From Symbiodinium natans (Eukaryota; Sar; Dinophyceae; Suessiales; Symbiodiniaceae), in contig CAJNDS010002653.1 in assembly GCA_905221605.1 (NCBI GenBank), positions 22,501 through 86,500 on the forward strand: DNA of 64,000 nt, written 5' to 3'. The translations under genes and the position numbers were made by a program. Shown here piece by piece: positions 43,583 through 56,110 of the stretch (position 1 is the first letter of the stretch; every line of letters starts with the position of its first letter). The notes under the pieces are model-generated. The model searched no databases and was not told the DNA's origin. It saw nothing but the letters and a program-made list of their open reading frames with translations.

Positions 43583-45437
43583 AAACCATAAAGACCCAAC
43601 AACCCCTAACAACCCCTGAGCCCAAAACCCTAAACATCCAAAACCCCAAACCCTGAAAACCCCTACGCTCTAAACCCTGAAAAAAAAAAACAGCCGAAAA
43701 AACCGTAAACCCTAAGCTCTCAAAAAGGCCTCTACCGTAAACCCTCAAAAACCCCTAAACCCTAAACCTTGAAAACCCCTAAACCCTAAAAGCCCCTAAA
43801 CCCCAAGCACCCCTGAGCCCTAAACCCCAACAAACCCTGAACTCTACACCCAAAAAACCCTAAACCTTCCAAACCCCTAAAACAAACCTAACCCCTAAAT
43901 CCCAATAAACCCTAAACCCCTGAGCCTCATACCCAAAACATCCAAAGCCCTAAACTCTGACAACCCCTAAGCTCTAAACCCTGAAAAGACCCAGCCGAAA
44001 AAACCCTAAAGCCTAAGCCCTCCAAAAAACCTAAACCCTAACCCCTCAAAACCCCCTAAACCCTAAACCTTGAAAAGCCCTCCACCCTAAAAACCCCTAG
44101 CTAGAACCCCTTTAAACCCTAAGCACCCGTCAGCCCTACACCCTAAATTCCCCTAAACTCTAAACCCAAAAACCCTAAACCTTCCAAATCCCGAAAAAAA
44201 AAAACCTAAACCCTCAACCCCAAAAAAAACCCTAAACCCTAAACCCTAAAAACTCCTGCCTTGAAACCCCTAAACCCCAAACACCCCACCTAAACCTTAA
44301 AATCCACTAAACCTAAACCCTAAAACCCCTGAACCGTAAAGCTGCAAACCCCTAAACCCTAAGCAACCCTGAGCCCTAAGCCCCAGCAACCCTGAACTCT
44401 ACACTCAAAAAACCCTAAACCTTCCCAACCCCTAAAACAAACCTAAACCCTAAATCCCAAAAAACCTAAACCCTAAACCCTAAAACCCTTGAGCCAACAA
44501 CCCCTAACAACCCCTGAGACCTATACCCGTACAAACCCTAACCCTAAACCCTAAAACGCCTAAACCCTAAACAGTCAAAACCCCCTAAGCCCTATACCTT
44601 GAAAACCCCTAAACCCTAAAACCCTCTAACCCTAAACCCTAAAACCCTTGAGCCAACAACCCCTAACAACCCCTGAGACCTATACCCGTACAAACCCTAA
44701 CCCTAAACCCTCAAACGCCTAAACCCTAAACAGTCAAAAACCCCTAAGCCCTATACCTTGAAAACCCCTAAACCCCAAAACCCTCTAACCCTAAACCCTA
44801 AAACCTCTAATCCCTAAAGCCGTAGAGCCTAAAAACCCAGCCCTTGACCCTAAATACCCCTAAACTAAAAAACAAAAACCCTAAACCTTCCAAACCAAGA
44901 AAAACCTAAACCCGAAAACCCTAAACCCCAAAGACCCGTCAGCCAACAACCCCTAACAACCCCTCAGCCCTATACCCAAAACATCCAAAACCCCAAGCCC
45001 TAAAAACCCCTAAGCTCTAAACCCTGAAAAGACCAGCCGAAAAACCCCTAAACCCTACGCCCTAAGAAAGTCCCAACCCTAAACCCTCAAAAACCCCTGA
45101 GCCTTAAACCTTGAAAACCCATAAAACCCTAAACCCTGAACAGCCCGAGACATAAACCCTAAAAACCACTAACCTAATTCCGGGCAACCCCTAAACCGTA
45201 AAGCTAAAAACCGCTAAACCTTAAGCACCCCTGAGCCCACAACCCTAACAACCCCTGAACTCCACACCCAATAAAAACCCTAAACCTTCCAAGCCCTAAA
45301 ACAAAACCTAAACCCTAAATCCCAACAAACCCTATACCCTAAAACCAACAACCCCTAACAACCCTGAGCCCAAACGCAAAAATCCTAAACCCTAATGAGC
45401 CCTAAACACCCCTAAGCTCTAAACCCTGAAAAACCAG
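43583..45437 (-). repeat. Degenerate CCCTAAA telomere-like array, main block
   Basis: About 1.85 kb of aaccctaaac, acccctaaac, aaccttgaaa and related units. Larger periodicity is visible. A 159-bp segment with gagccaacaacccctaacaa and gagacctatacccgtac is repeated in tandem (44491 and 44650). A module aaaccctgaaaa...cagccgaaaaa recurs near 43677, 43978, 45020 and 45425. It has thus evolved as a higher-order satellite rather than as a functioning telomere. Confidence 0.9.
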
Positions 45438-46170
45438 CGGCGCGCCGCGGGACGAAGACCGGCTGATGTGTGGGTCCCTGCTTCCGTAGCTGCGGATGCC
45501 AGCCGCCCGGCCGAGGACTACGAAGCGCGCAAGCGCACGCATCTGCAAACCCAGCTGCTTTGTGCCTCAGAAGGCTTGCAGTTCGTTCCCCTTGTGGTTG
45601 AGGCCTCTGGGGGCTGGGCGCCGATCGCCAGGCGGACCTGGAAGGAACTGGGTCAACTGCTGGCAGCGAAGACAGGAGAGAGCGAGGCTGTTGAGACTGA
45701 GCAGCTCATGCAGTCCTTGGCTGTCTCCCTGCAGCGTGAGAATGCTCGTGCGATCCTCCGCCGACTGGGGCCGCCCGAGCCGCCGGTGGACCAGCTGGCT
45801 GAGCCGTGAATAGGCGAGCCTGCCTCGCAGCCCCTGCGCCTGTGTCGGCCTCGCCACCCTTGCCACTGTCATCCCCGGCCTTTCTGGGATCAGTGCCCTC
45901 TCACCTGCTCGGCCTCCGCTTGGGTCAGTCAAGCTTCTCAGCCCGTACTTTGATCTGAGCCAGTCAAGCGGGGTGTAGTCTGCCTTTCCGGCTCTCCCCT
46001 TGCTCGCAATGTCCAGCTCCGGGGAAGATGCCAGTGATGTGGGGTTGTCTCTTGTGTAGATTCGTGCCGCCCTCAGAAGCAGGCGTAGGCCCTCAACCCC
46101 GTAGGCGTTGCTTTGTCTGAGACAGTCTAGCTTGCATACGTGTATCCAAATGTATCCAAGATTGGAGAAA
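45438..46170 (+). mobile_element. 5'-truncated retroelement 3' end inserted in the array
   Basis: Non-array sequence begins at about 45438 after aaaccctgaaaaaccagc and ends near 46170 before cgccgaaaaaccct. Those two flanks together rebuild the array module aaaccctgaaaa..ccagccgaaaaa found intact at about 45020. The insert carries the C-terminal RT-element frame 45468-45809 and about 360 bp of 3' sequence. It points in the opposite direction to the large element. Confidence 0.65.
45468..45809 (+). pseudogene. RT-element C-terminal fragment
   Basis: A 113-codon frame reads EDYEARKRTHLQTQLLCASE, then GLQFVPLVVEASGGWAP and MQSLAVSLQRENARAILRRL before the stop at 45809. The FVPLVVEASGGW and QRENARAILRRL pair is, from memory, characteristic of the extreme C-terminus of algal and dinoflagellate RT-element polyproteins. 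The rest of the protein is missing at the 5' side. Confidence 0.6.
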
Positions 46171-46174
46171 AAAC

Positions 46175-46445
46175 CCGCCGAAAAACCCTTAAACCCTAAT
46201 TAAACCCTAAAAACCTCCAAACTTGAACCCTAAAATCCCTAAACCGTAGAGCCTAATAACCTCTAAACCCTAAACCCTAAGCACCCTGAGCCCTTAACCC
46301 TAAATACCCCTAAACTCCAGACGCAAAAACCCTTCCAACCCCTGGATAACCTAAACCCTAAACCCCAAAAATCCCGAACCCCTAAACCCTAAAAACCCCC
46401 TAAGCCCTAAAAAAAGCCTAAGCCCGTAATTCTTTGAGCCACAAT
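46175..46445 (-). repeat. Degenerate CCCTAAA array, third block
   Basis: aaacccttaaaccctaatt, aaccctaaaatccctaaacc and related units. It resumes directly after the truncated retroelement. Confidence 0.85.
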
Positions 46446-47010
46446 CCTAATGCCCCTCTGCAGGTTTTCCACAACCTCATAGAAATTGAGCGCGCCGCAT
46501 AAATCTGGTCAAGAACCCAAATGTATCAAAAACGTATGTAAAATCGCTATTTCACTTTTCTGAGCCAAGACTACTTTCATTGATTTCGGGCCCTTCAGAG
46601 ACTGCGTCTCACCTTTTAGGGTTTAGGATACAGCGCAATCGGCTTTGTGACTTTTCCACATAGGATAAATGGGAGAGTCCATCTCGATCTTGCTTTGTGG
46701 CTCTTGATCAGACCTCTTGACTTTCAGGAAGCTGTTTAAGCCATACAGGATCTCAACACTTGCTTGAGGCCAGTATCCGGTCTTGATCTTTTGGGTGACA
46801 CTAGCTCTTCCCCCGTCTTGAAAAGAAGTGTGCCATGACGTGTCATTTACCTTGAGCATGTAAACAAGACATGTCATGTTTGCTGGTCTCTGCTCAAAGG
46901 TTGGACAAAACCCAACAAAACAAAGCAACAAAACTTTCTTAGGATTGTGGCACGTGTAAAAGGTAAAGTACACTTAAGAAGAATTAAAGCTCTATCATTT
47001 CGTACCTCAT
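46446..47010 (-). other. Non-array insert with 116-codon open frame (unknown)
   Basis: Unique sequence between two array blocks. The minus-strand frame 46973 to 46623 reads MLKVNDTSWHTSFQDGGRAS, then VEILYGLNSFLKVKRSDQEP, which looks like a protein. No family is recognised. Its right edge abuts the array at 47012, and ttttagggtttagg lies near its left edge (46614). Because other non-array pieces in this array are insertions, this may be one as well. Confidence 0.3.
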
Positions 47011-47011
47011 G

Positions 47012-47100
47012 ACGGAAGCTAAACCCTCAAAAACCCCTAAACCCTAAACCTTGAGAAACCCTAAACCCTAAAAACCCCAAGCCGCAGAGCTACACCCCTG
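47012..47100 (-). repeat. Degenerate CCCTAAA array, fourth block
   Basis: aaaccctcaaaaacccctaa, accctaaaccttgag and ccctaaaaaccccaagccg. It is the last block in CCCTAAA orientation. Confidence 0.8.
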
Positions 47101-47282
47101 AGCCCTATGCAGAGATGTGCTTACAGGTCTGGAACAAAGGTCAATGCACCCGTAACACGTGGCTCAAGACACTAACAGAGGCGGAGCGCTAAAAAAAATT
47201 GAGTGCCCTTGTTGTTTGGGCTGTGTCTGTGCTGGTGTTGGTTGGTCCAGGTGTGAAATCTTGGCAACTGGAAGGGTTGATA

Positions 47283-47400
47283 TGGCAGCCATAGAATTTC
47301 TATCGTACTGCATTGCACTCTTCGCGATCCGAAGCAACACCCCGTTAAAAAGTGCGACTTCATTGGAGTCACGCATTAGCTAAGAGAGTAGCAGCCTGAA
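47283..47400 (-). repeat. Inverted copy of the 152- to 167-bp unit
   Basis: atggcagccatag...cgtactgcattgcactcttcg, then cacgcattagctaagagag, is the reverse complement of the units at 47581-48058. Confidence 0.8.
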
Positions 47401-47409
47401 CTAGAGGTT

Positions 47410-47545
47410 TTCACGGCAGGGGTTTTTAGGGTTCAGGGTTTAGGGTTAAGGGTTTTTTGAGGTTTAGGGCTTAGATTATTTTTTTATCCTTTGGAAGGTT
47501 TAGCGTTTTTTTGGGTTTAGAGTCAGGGGAATTTTAGGTTTAGGG
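47410..47545 (+). repeat. TTTAGGG-orientation array block
   Basis: ggggtttttagggttcaggg, tttagggttaaggg, gaggtttagggcttag and a late attttaggtttaggg. It is opposite in orientation to all the array blocks from 34985 to 47100. Confidence 0.85.
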
Positions 47546-47580
47546 TACGGGAGCAACCGAGGGGACAAGGCACAAAGGAA

Positions 47581-48058
47581 GACAAGCAGTAGCAAAACAT
47601 GCGTGCATAAGATCACACGCAACGTTCAGGCTACGACTCTCTTAGCTAATGCGTAACTCCAATGCAGTCGCACTTCTTCTACCAGGTGTCTTCGGATCGA
47701 AGAGTGCAATCCAGTACGATAGAATGCTATGGCTGCCAAGACAAGCAGCAGCAAAAACATGCGTGTATAAGAAAAGAGAAGATCACACGCAACGTTCAGG
47801 CTATGACTCTCTCAGCTAATGCGTGACTCCAAGGCAGTCGCACTTTTCCCAGGTGTTGCTATCGCGAAGAGTGCAATCCAGTACGATAGGATGCTATGGC
47901 TGCCAAGACAGCAGTAGAAAAACACAAAGATCACACGCAACGTTCAGGCGACGACTCTTAGATAATGCGTGACTCCAATGCAGTCACTCTTTTTTTACCA
48001 GGTGTTGCTCCGGATCTGGATCGCAAAGAGTGCAATACAGTACGATGGGAAGCTATGG
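47581..48058 (+). repeat. Tandem repeat, three units of about 160 bp
   Basis: Units at about 47581-47739, 47740-47906 and 47907-48058 share gatcacacgcaacgttcagg, gactctcttagctaatgcg, cagtcgcac and gtgcaatccagtacgatag. Each differs by small indels. No coding capacity was seen. Confidence 0.85.
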
Positions 48059-48100
48059 GTAATCCGAGCAAACGACCCCTTCTTAAGTCCGGAGCAACTC

Positions 48101-49130
48101 CTAGATCTGCTGTCTAACCCTTCCGTAACTCAGGAGGTGCTCTGACCTTGACAGCATGTGTTGCTTTGCTGCTGCTGCAACTTGGAAATCTGTGACTTGC
48201 AGTGCTCTGAATGCTGACAGCAGGGTTATATGTGACTGCGTGCCCAGGTTGCGGTTGGTCCTCATGCGGAGGCGGCCATTAATGCGTCGGCCCAGAATAC
48301 CTGGCGGGCGCTCTGCGAGCATTTGCAGTGAAATGCGAACTCTTTCGTGCTGGCGGTGCTTAAAAAACGGCTTTGGCGGTTCCTGCTGAGCTCATCTGCC
48401 CTGCCAAGGGCTCTGTAGTGTTGAAAAGCTTGTTCATGCCACTTTCAGCGGCAGTGTTGCCACTTGCGGCAGGCAGTATGAAGGTCACGCAGGTTGCACG
48501 GACTCTGAGCCATGCGGTTTGCAGCAGCACAAGCTGTGCGAGCTCGAAACATGCAGTGTATGGTTGCATGGTTGCGTCGAATCTGTCAGCTGTTCGGACC
48601 TCTTCCATTGTCCAGGTTTCATTGAACCATGCAAAGCCCCTGCTTGTGCAGAGCCAACTCAGACATTGCAGGAGTGTGGTTGGTGCAATGAATATTGCTG
48701 TGCTTGAAGAGCTGCTCCAGCCAGACCAGCGCTTCTTTGCTTTGCTTGCGGAGGTGAACCTCGTTGCGGTGAGAGTCGGCAAATCGGACCTGGGTGCGCT
48801 GCTCTTGGGGACGATTAAAGTCGCGTGCTGGAAAAACCCAAACATAAGGTGAGCATGCATAAAACCCAGTTCTCCGAGAAAAGCACAGAAACAACTCGAG
48901 CCGAGAACCTTGTGATGTGAGTCCAGACAAGGCTGTAGCATGAGGTGGGGAAGCACGTTGAAAGTGCGCGAGATTGCTGAGGAAACGCGTTGGTTTACTT
49001 GTCTGGGCTCCAAACATGCACTGAAAAATCGCAAACGCTGAACTGTCCGGATCCTCCAGTGCGGCCACGTCAACCCCAAGTGACGCTGGCCATCGCTGCG
49101 ACGCAAGATGTCGTGTTGCCTGCGAGACAA
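48101..49130. other. Anonymous region with overlapping sense/antisense frames
   Basis: The plus strand has a 159-codon frame (48373-48852) ending with PDQRFFALLAEVNLVAVRVG, then KSDLGALLLGTIKVACWK. The minus strand has a 256-codon frame (48360-49130) and a following 73-codon frame that reads AFRALQVTDFQVAAAAKQHM. Both strands look plausible and no domain is recognised, so no gene is called. Confidence 0.25.
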
Positions 49131-49138
49131 GCTGCCAG

Positions 49139-49680
<542 letters not shown>

Positions 49681-49912
49681 GGTTCACAGCAGTTGGGAAG
49701 TCAACCAGCCTCCAGGCCGAACGCACAAGAGCTCAGCAACAGGCCCCGCCTTCGCAGAAGCTTAAGGATTCTGCCTTTGCCTGAGCCATTTTGCCATTGG
49801 AGCTACGAGTCGACTCTGCTGTGAACCGCCGGGTCCCAATTCCCGGGCCTCACGCACACCGACAACAACGAGTTTGCAGAGGTAAGCGGTAGGGTTTCCA
49901 CTGCTCCGCGAG

Positions 49913-50914
49913 GTGGAAGGAGTACCCTCTTTCGTGACTTCATCATCTATGATTCTTGAGGGGAAAAACAAGCGGATGGCGAGCCGAATGCGCCTCAGTA
50001 CATTTCTCCTGCCTACACTTTTCCATTTACAAGAGGTTCTGCAGCACACAGACATCCTTGGAGCAGCGCAACATTGGTCGACTTCAGAGCCTGGTTGCTA
50101 TGCAAGAAGTATCAGTGCTGAGGCCTGTTTTTGTGCTTCGAGCAGCTTCCCCGCGATGATGCGCCCAGAGATCACTGCAATCTTTTTCTGTACAGCTTAT
50201 GCGAAGTGGCAGCTTCTTCTTTCAGATACTCATGCTCAAAAGCCGCTTCGCAGACAAGTACGTGACTGGCCACGACACGCCCCCTCCCCCCCCCTCCCCC
50301 CCCCAGTTCGAGCTACAGCCCAGTCACGTATTGCTTTGGATACTGTTGAAAGGGATTGCAGCGCAGCTGACATGCTGCTTGCTCCGGGGAAAACGTCAAA
50401 CGTTGGTGAGGATGAGAAGTCTCCGATAAGGTTGTACGGACTTGCAACACAGCTGCCAAACACAAAGCTACCCAACGGCCTTCAGCACGACGTAATCCTC
50501 CCAATGCTGGCCCCGCTGAGCACCCTGATGTCTTTCGATGCACATGGGGTGCCCTTGTGGCCCCAGACGGGGCGCCGGGCCGGTCTTGTCTACAGGACAA
50601 GGTGCAGGTTGGGACACTGCAACCACAGTTCTGAAGTACGACCAGCTACATGCGCAGGGCTGCTTGAGGGTGATGCTGGCCTCAACATGTCACCAACGCC
50701 TCGTCTTGCGGCGGGGTGCGAGAGCCGGGACTCGCGAGCAGTTTCTGCACTATGGTACGGCTCCACGACACGGCTGGGCACAGACTTTCTGATGAGCGAT
50801 ATGCCGCTGCCGCAACACAGTTGCGAGCATCCAAGGACACACGGCCTTTACTGGCTGAACGTCTTACGGCCCTCCGCTGGTTGTCGTGAGTTACCTAGTG
50901 TGGGACGCCACTAG
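49913..50914 (+). other. 333-codon open frame (unknown, weak)
   Basis: The longest open frame outside the LINE and the SL-tagged gene. It reads MEGVPSFVTSSSMILEGKNK, includes a Pro-rich run coded by a C-rich simple repeat at 50278-50306, and ends GCRELPSVGRH. The antisense strand is also open in parts. No domain is recognised. GC-rich context alone could keep the frame open. Confidence 0.2.
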
Positions 50915-50919
50915 ACGGG

Positions 50920-51530
50920 AACTCAGGGTGTCGGCCCATCCGGGTACGGCCCACCGGCACCAGTGCGTGAGTATCGGACGCGATGACTCACATTTAGGGT
51001 GACGGAGACCGTCAAAAGCGAGTGAGTCTGAGCTGGGCCTTAGGCAGTCGCAGTTATCATTTGAAGCCGATTTGCGAGCCTGATGTTTCTAAACTCTATT
51101 CCTTGTAGGCATTTCCTTTCCCTTCTCTGAGGCATCGGCAAGTCTGATTCCAAGGATGCGCTTGCCTTGTGTTCTTTTCTTGTTATCGTACGTTCGTGGC
51201 AGAGGTAGCAGCCTGGGCCTAGGAGCTTTAGGTTCGTCCATTGCTCTTCAAAGGGATGAGGTAGGTAGCTGCGATTATCGCAGTGCAATCCCCCCCCAAC
51301 GCCTAAGTACGTGTTGGGTCTTGTTGCTTGTGTGTTGGTAGTTTTCGGCTTGGTCTTGTTTGGCTTGTTTAGTCCTTGGCTAGGCGGGTTCATAGGACGG
51401 AGCTGGCGCGTTTCAATGGGCTTTTAGCTAATGGTCAAGGCACGTCCGAAGGGCGGAGCTGGCCACGGCACGGCACGTCTCACAGGCGGGGCAAGCCAAG
51501 GGCATGGCGTCGCCCGCTATGAGCAGAGCC
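50920..51530. other. Unique sequence, nothing recognised
   Basis: Short open frames only. The segment near 51376-51500 has two copies of gg(a/g)cggagctgg. No RNA gene or repeat array was identified. Confidence 0.35.
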
Positions 51531-51540
51531 CGCTCGCTCA

Positions 51541-52180
<640 letters not shown>

Positions 52181-52194
52181 TTGTAGCAGTCGTC

Positions 52195-52203
52195 GCAGTC
52201 GTT

Positions 52204-52257
<54 letters not shown>

Positions 52258-52345
52258 CTCGTCGTCGTCGTCGACGTCGACGTCTACGTCGACGTCGACG
52301 TCGTCGTCGTCGTCGTCATCGTCGTAGTCGAAGTAGTAGTAGAAG
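52195..52345 (+). repeat. (TCG)n microsatellite
   Basis: cgtcgtcgt runs for about 130 bp with gacgtc variants at 52271-52300. It lies directly after the AGT array with a short gtagcagtcgtcgcag transition. Confidence 0.95.
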
Positions 52346-52896
52346 AAGAATAAGAAGAAGTTGTAGCAGTGCCATCAGCAGTAGCAGTAGTTTAAATCGG
52401 ATTTTAGCTGGTGCTCTGAAGTTGGCATCCGCGTGGTGCAGGTCCACCCTTCGCGCAGCATTGCTTGCCGTAAGAAAGCCAAGCAAACGGGGCAAGATCA
52501 CGAGGAGTGTGTTCAATCAGCCGGCAACCTCTAGCAGTTCTACAGAAAACTTTAATTTTGAAGAATCATCGGCTTACACTTCTCTTCTTTCAAAATCCCG
52601 TCAACAGCGTCGGCTGTCCTAGAATTCAGCAGTTCCCAAAACCTCGATTGGCATCTTTTGAGCATACGACCATTTTGACTGATGGAAACATGTACAATTC
52701 CAGGCGGCCATATAAACTCTTTGATTTGGAACGTTCCCTTTTGGCTTCCGAAAAACCTTGCTTGAAGATGGTTTGCAGCGCAGCACAGCATGCGGAGTGT
52801 CGGTAAACTAGCTCCTATATCGTCTGGAAAAGCAACGCAAGGCATAGAGCAGTTTACCGTAGTTTACCAATCAACATATTTTACTGACGTCACATT

Positions 52897-53241
52897 GTGC
52901 CATTGCAGAACGCAAAAGCTTCCACAATGATGTTCCGCAATTTCGTGATTCAGAGACTACTCGTCGTGGCTTTCGAGACAACAGGTGGCTTGAAACCTAG
53001 CCGGCGTGCGCCCCATGTTTTCTCAACATGTCTTATGCCGGCACCCGTGGCCTGCTTTTTCGCCACGCTGCGCTGCCTCGCCAGGATGGCGCAAGATCCA
53101 GATACTGCCCAACACGAAAATTATGTGATGTTTTTTGATAGCAGCGGCACCGGTCCCACGCAGGCTTGGCGGACCTGTCGACGCCAGGCCTTGATATATA
53201 TTGCAGCACAATGGCGGAAATGGGTAGGAAGATGTAAGTGA
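52897..53241 (+). other. Candidate exon (unknown)
   Basis: A 114-codon frame. Its second half reads MAQDPDTAQHENYVMFFDSS and then RRQALIYIAAQWRKWVGRCK, which is protein-like and follows a possible acceptor (cgccag|gatggcg). No family is recognised. Confidence 0.25.
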
Positions 53242-53499
53242 CTGTGACATGCGTTGATCACGTTCTCACACGGACGCAGCTGGTCTTGAATGCTTGTGCA
53301 TGAGGTGCTTACGCTGCCGCAGATACCAGGAGTCATCTTCTCCAATGGCAGCTTGTGCTGCATAAGTTGGTTTTTCAATGGCATGTTGCAAGAGGCAGCA
53401 AAAGACAACATGCCGAGCATTGCTGTGCTGCTGCGCTGCTGCGCTGCTGTGCTGCTGTTGCAGCTCAATGCCACGTACAAGTTTAACAGTTTAACATAA

Positions 53500-54800
53500 T
53501 CGAGTGGTCACTTTTGTGCACGTCCCGCTGTAAGGCGAGATTCCGCACGACAAGTTGGTAGGCCAGTTGCAACAAGCGCTCAATTCATGCAACCATTAGG
53601 ATCATTAGGATTTGTGGTCCCTTTTGTCGACTCCGTTTTTTTAACAGTGTTGTTGAAACGGCCATCTGTGCTGGAATTGTCTGATTGCTACGCCGACGCG
53701 TTATTGAAACGTGTTCCCGTATGCCCGCTACATGTCCAACAGGTCAAGTCCGACACTGGGCAGCCACCTCACCTGCGGCGGTCTCATTTGGCATCCCATG
53801 CTGACAAGTTTTGCCCGAGCTTGTTCTGATCAGGCGTTAGCGGACAACAAAAACTTTGACTTGTTGCAGGCACGGACTCAGAAGGCACAATTTTGCATCA
53901 TTCCGTCTCATGTTGTCTGACCTGCTGAGGTTGCTGAAGTAGTCGATGGCCGTGCCCTGCCTCGGGTGTTCTGCGGCATTCTGCGAACAAGGCTTGCTGG
54001 ATCCTTGCCACAGAGTAGTACTACGTAGTATTCAAGGTCACCCAAAGCGATTGACAAGGGATGCTTCACATGTGCACCAGTTTGTTCAAAATGTCATGCA
54101 TTCGTCATGCAGCTTCAACAGGCATAATATCTTTTTGTCCGGCTGACCTGAGAAGTGTCTAAAGTGGAGATGCGCAACGTTGCTCGATTTGAGTCGACGG
54201 ACTCTGTGTTCGAGCAGCCGCCGCTAACTCTCGTCACGCTGCACCGCGAGAAACACCTGTGTAAACTCCTGCCATCTCGTGACTTCGATGGTTATGTGAG
54301 TCGGTCGCATTAGTCCCGCCCCGAAGACAGCGCGTTGACAAGAGCCGACTCCTTCATTCGGGTGAGCGCCTGAGCTCTTTTGCTCCGTGCAGTGCAGCTT
54401 TGGGATCACGTTCGGATGCCTGGTTGGAGACAGACCTTGTAGCCCGGATCATCTAGGCCCACACCCCCCCCCCACCCTCCTTGCAGAGTTTGTGTTGGAG
54501 CTATGTGCCAGGCCTTCCTTCTCTTGTGCCTGTGCCCTCCTGCGTTCGCCACCATCGCAATTGTGGCACATGGCATGACTCACCGCTTACGCTTGTCGCA
54601 CAATGTTGTGCTGTGATTCGCATTGGTGCAGTTGGCTCGGTTGTGGAAGTGCCCTTGGCTGGTCGCCGTTCGCTTCGGCTTTGCAAACAAATTTCGGCGT
54701 CCGAGAAGGTGCATCGCAAAACGCATGCTGGACAGCTGGACAGCCGCCGTCTGCTGTCGCCGCTTTCCATCCTGCTTACTCCCCTTTGCGGTAGCAGCGC
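53500..54800. other. Unique sequence, no supportable gene
   Basis: Open frames of 60-115 codons on both strands without motifs. A C run sits at about 54464-54473. Nothing else stands out. Confidence 0.35.
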
Positions 54801-54826
54801 CGCTCGTTCGTGTATCTCTGTGTAGA

Positions 54827-55168
54827 ATGTCGTTGGACAGCATGATCGTCAATCTGCTGGAGAACGAAGTTTCCAATAACCAGTTGGCGGAACGCAACGA
54901 GGCGCCCAAGGCGGGAAATTCCACCTCGCGGAACGTTTCGGAAGAGTCGGCGTCGGCAGAGTTCACTGGAGCCTGGTGCTGTTCCGCCGCGCGAGCGGCG
55001 CAGGTTGGACAACAGACCTCGGTCGAGCGGCGACTGCTGGAGTGTTGTGTCGTCGCCAGGGGCAAGCGACTCGCTGAACAAGGGCGCCTCGGGCGGCAGA
55101 CGGCGCGTGCAAGGTGGACGGTCCGGTCAGTACGCTACTCGGTGCTAAGCTCGCTGACCGCTGTTTGA
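54827..55168 (+). other. Open frame with helical N-terminus (unknown)
   Basis: From the ATG at 54827 the frame reads MSLDSMIVNLLENEVSNNQL, then CCSAARAAQVGQQTSVERRL and ECCVVARGKRLAEQGRLGRQ. It stops at 55168. The composition is protein-like and has four Cys in two CC pairs. It lies at the left edge of the retroelement-rich region and may be element-derived, but I do not recognise it. Confidence 0.3.
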
Positions 55169-55589
55169 ACTGGCGTCGATGCAGCTGCCGCCTGCGCAAC
55201 TTCCACGCGCGATCGGAGTCACTGCATCACTGCAGTCACTGCAGTCACTGCAGGGCTGACGCCTTTCACTGCCTTGTTACGCGCACGGAAAGCAGCGGGC
55301 CTCCCTGTTCGACCGTGCGACCCGACCCTGCCAGTAAGCGATGCAAGCGAGGGCAGTCGACGACATCATTGTGTCCAGGTCCGGGTGCCACCTGGCTCGG
55401 CACCGCAATGCGGTCCTTAAGTCCTTGCATGGCCGCAGCACGTACGATTCCACGTCGTGGTTACCTTCTTCGAGTTGCGCGAAGGAATTCTTGAGTGCGA
55501 TTTCATGCAAGAGATGCCCTTGGAGATCACCTCGCAGCGTGCCCTCGGTGTCCGGTATGCCCACGGTTGGCCGCCCCACGGCTGACATG

Positions 55590-55725
55590 CGGGCACACTG
55601 CGCTGCATCCATGCCAGTGGCCTCCCAAGCCCGTGCTGGCGACTGCCAAGCCCGTGCTGGCGACTGCCTGCTGCGCTGCCACTGACAAGATGCCCCACCA
55701 GCGCCTCGGTCGTTGCTGAGCCTGA
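55590..55725 (-). pseudogene. RT-element C-terminal fragment (short)
   Basis: The minus strand reads QQRPRRWWGILSVAAQQAVA, matching the RRWWGLLSVAVQ segment at 58600 and RRWWGRLSVAVQ at 62540. A 21-bp in-frame duplication (VASTGLA repeated) follows. Nothing further upstream or downstream of the parent protein is recognisable. Confidence 0.5.
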
Positions 55726-55967
55726 TGGAATGGGCACATTCTCGCTCCCACATGCTCACAGCGGCATCCTTATTCCCGAACGATAAGATTCGCACTTGCT
55801 GGCGGCGGGAGGTAGGGTCAATGACTCAATGCAGACTCAATGACTAAATGCTTGCAGTGAAACGGCAATTTTTGCTTTCCCTCAACAACAAACAAGAGTC
55901 AAGGTCAAACCTGAATGCCCGAAGGATACAGTATACTGGGACTTTATTATTAGGATGTTACTACGGT

Positions 55968-56110
55968 TTTAGCTTCGCAGCAGGCCGTCCGGCACCCCCT
56001 AACCAGGAAGCAGGCCTCGGCGACTTCGGCGACTGGCCGCATGGCTGGCAGTTCCACGCGTCGCGCACACGCAACGTTTATTTCCGCCAGCCAGCCACCA
56101 CGCGAATGGG
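55968..56110 (+). pseudogene. RT-element fragment (short)
   Basis: The plus strand reads QEAGLGDFGDWPHGWQFHAS and RTRNVYFRQ, a motif that in dinoflagellate RT polyproteins lies between the thumb and the C-terminal Cys/His region. The open frame continues to 56225 but is not recognisably related after YFRQ, so the fragment is cut off there. Confidence 0.45.

Noticed and set aside
43583-45437. A true chromosome end
   Set aside because: The CCCTAAA units are highly degenerate, carry higher-order repeats and insertions, and have non-telomeric sequence on both sides.
49786-49850. A tRNA gene suggested by cgggtcccaattcccggg
   Set aside because: The stem-loop lacks a GTTCGA-type loop and no acceptor stem or anticodon arm could be folded around it.
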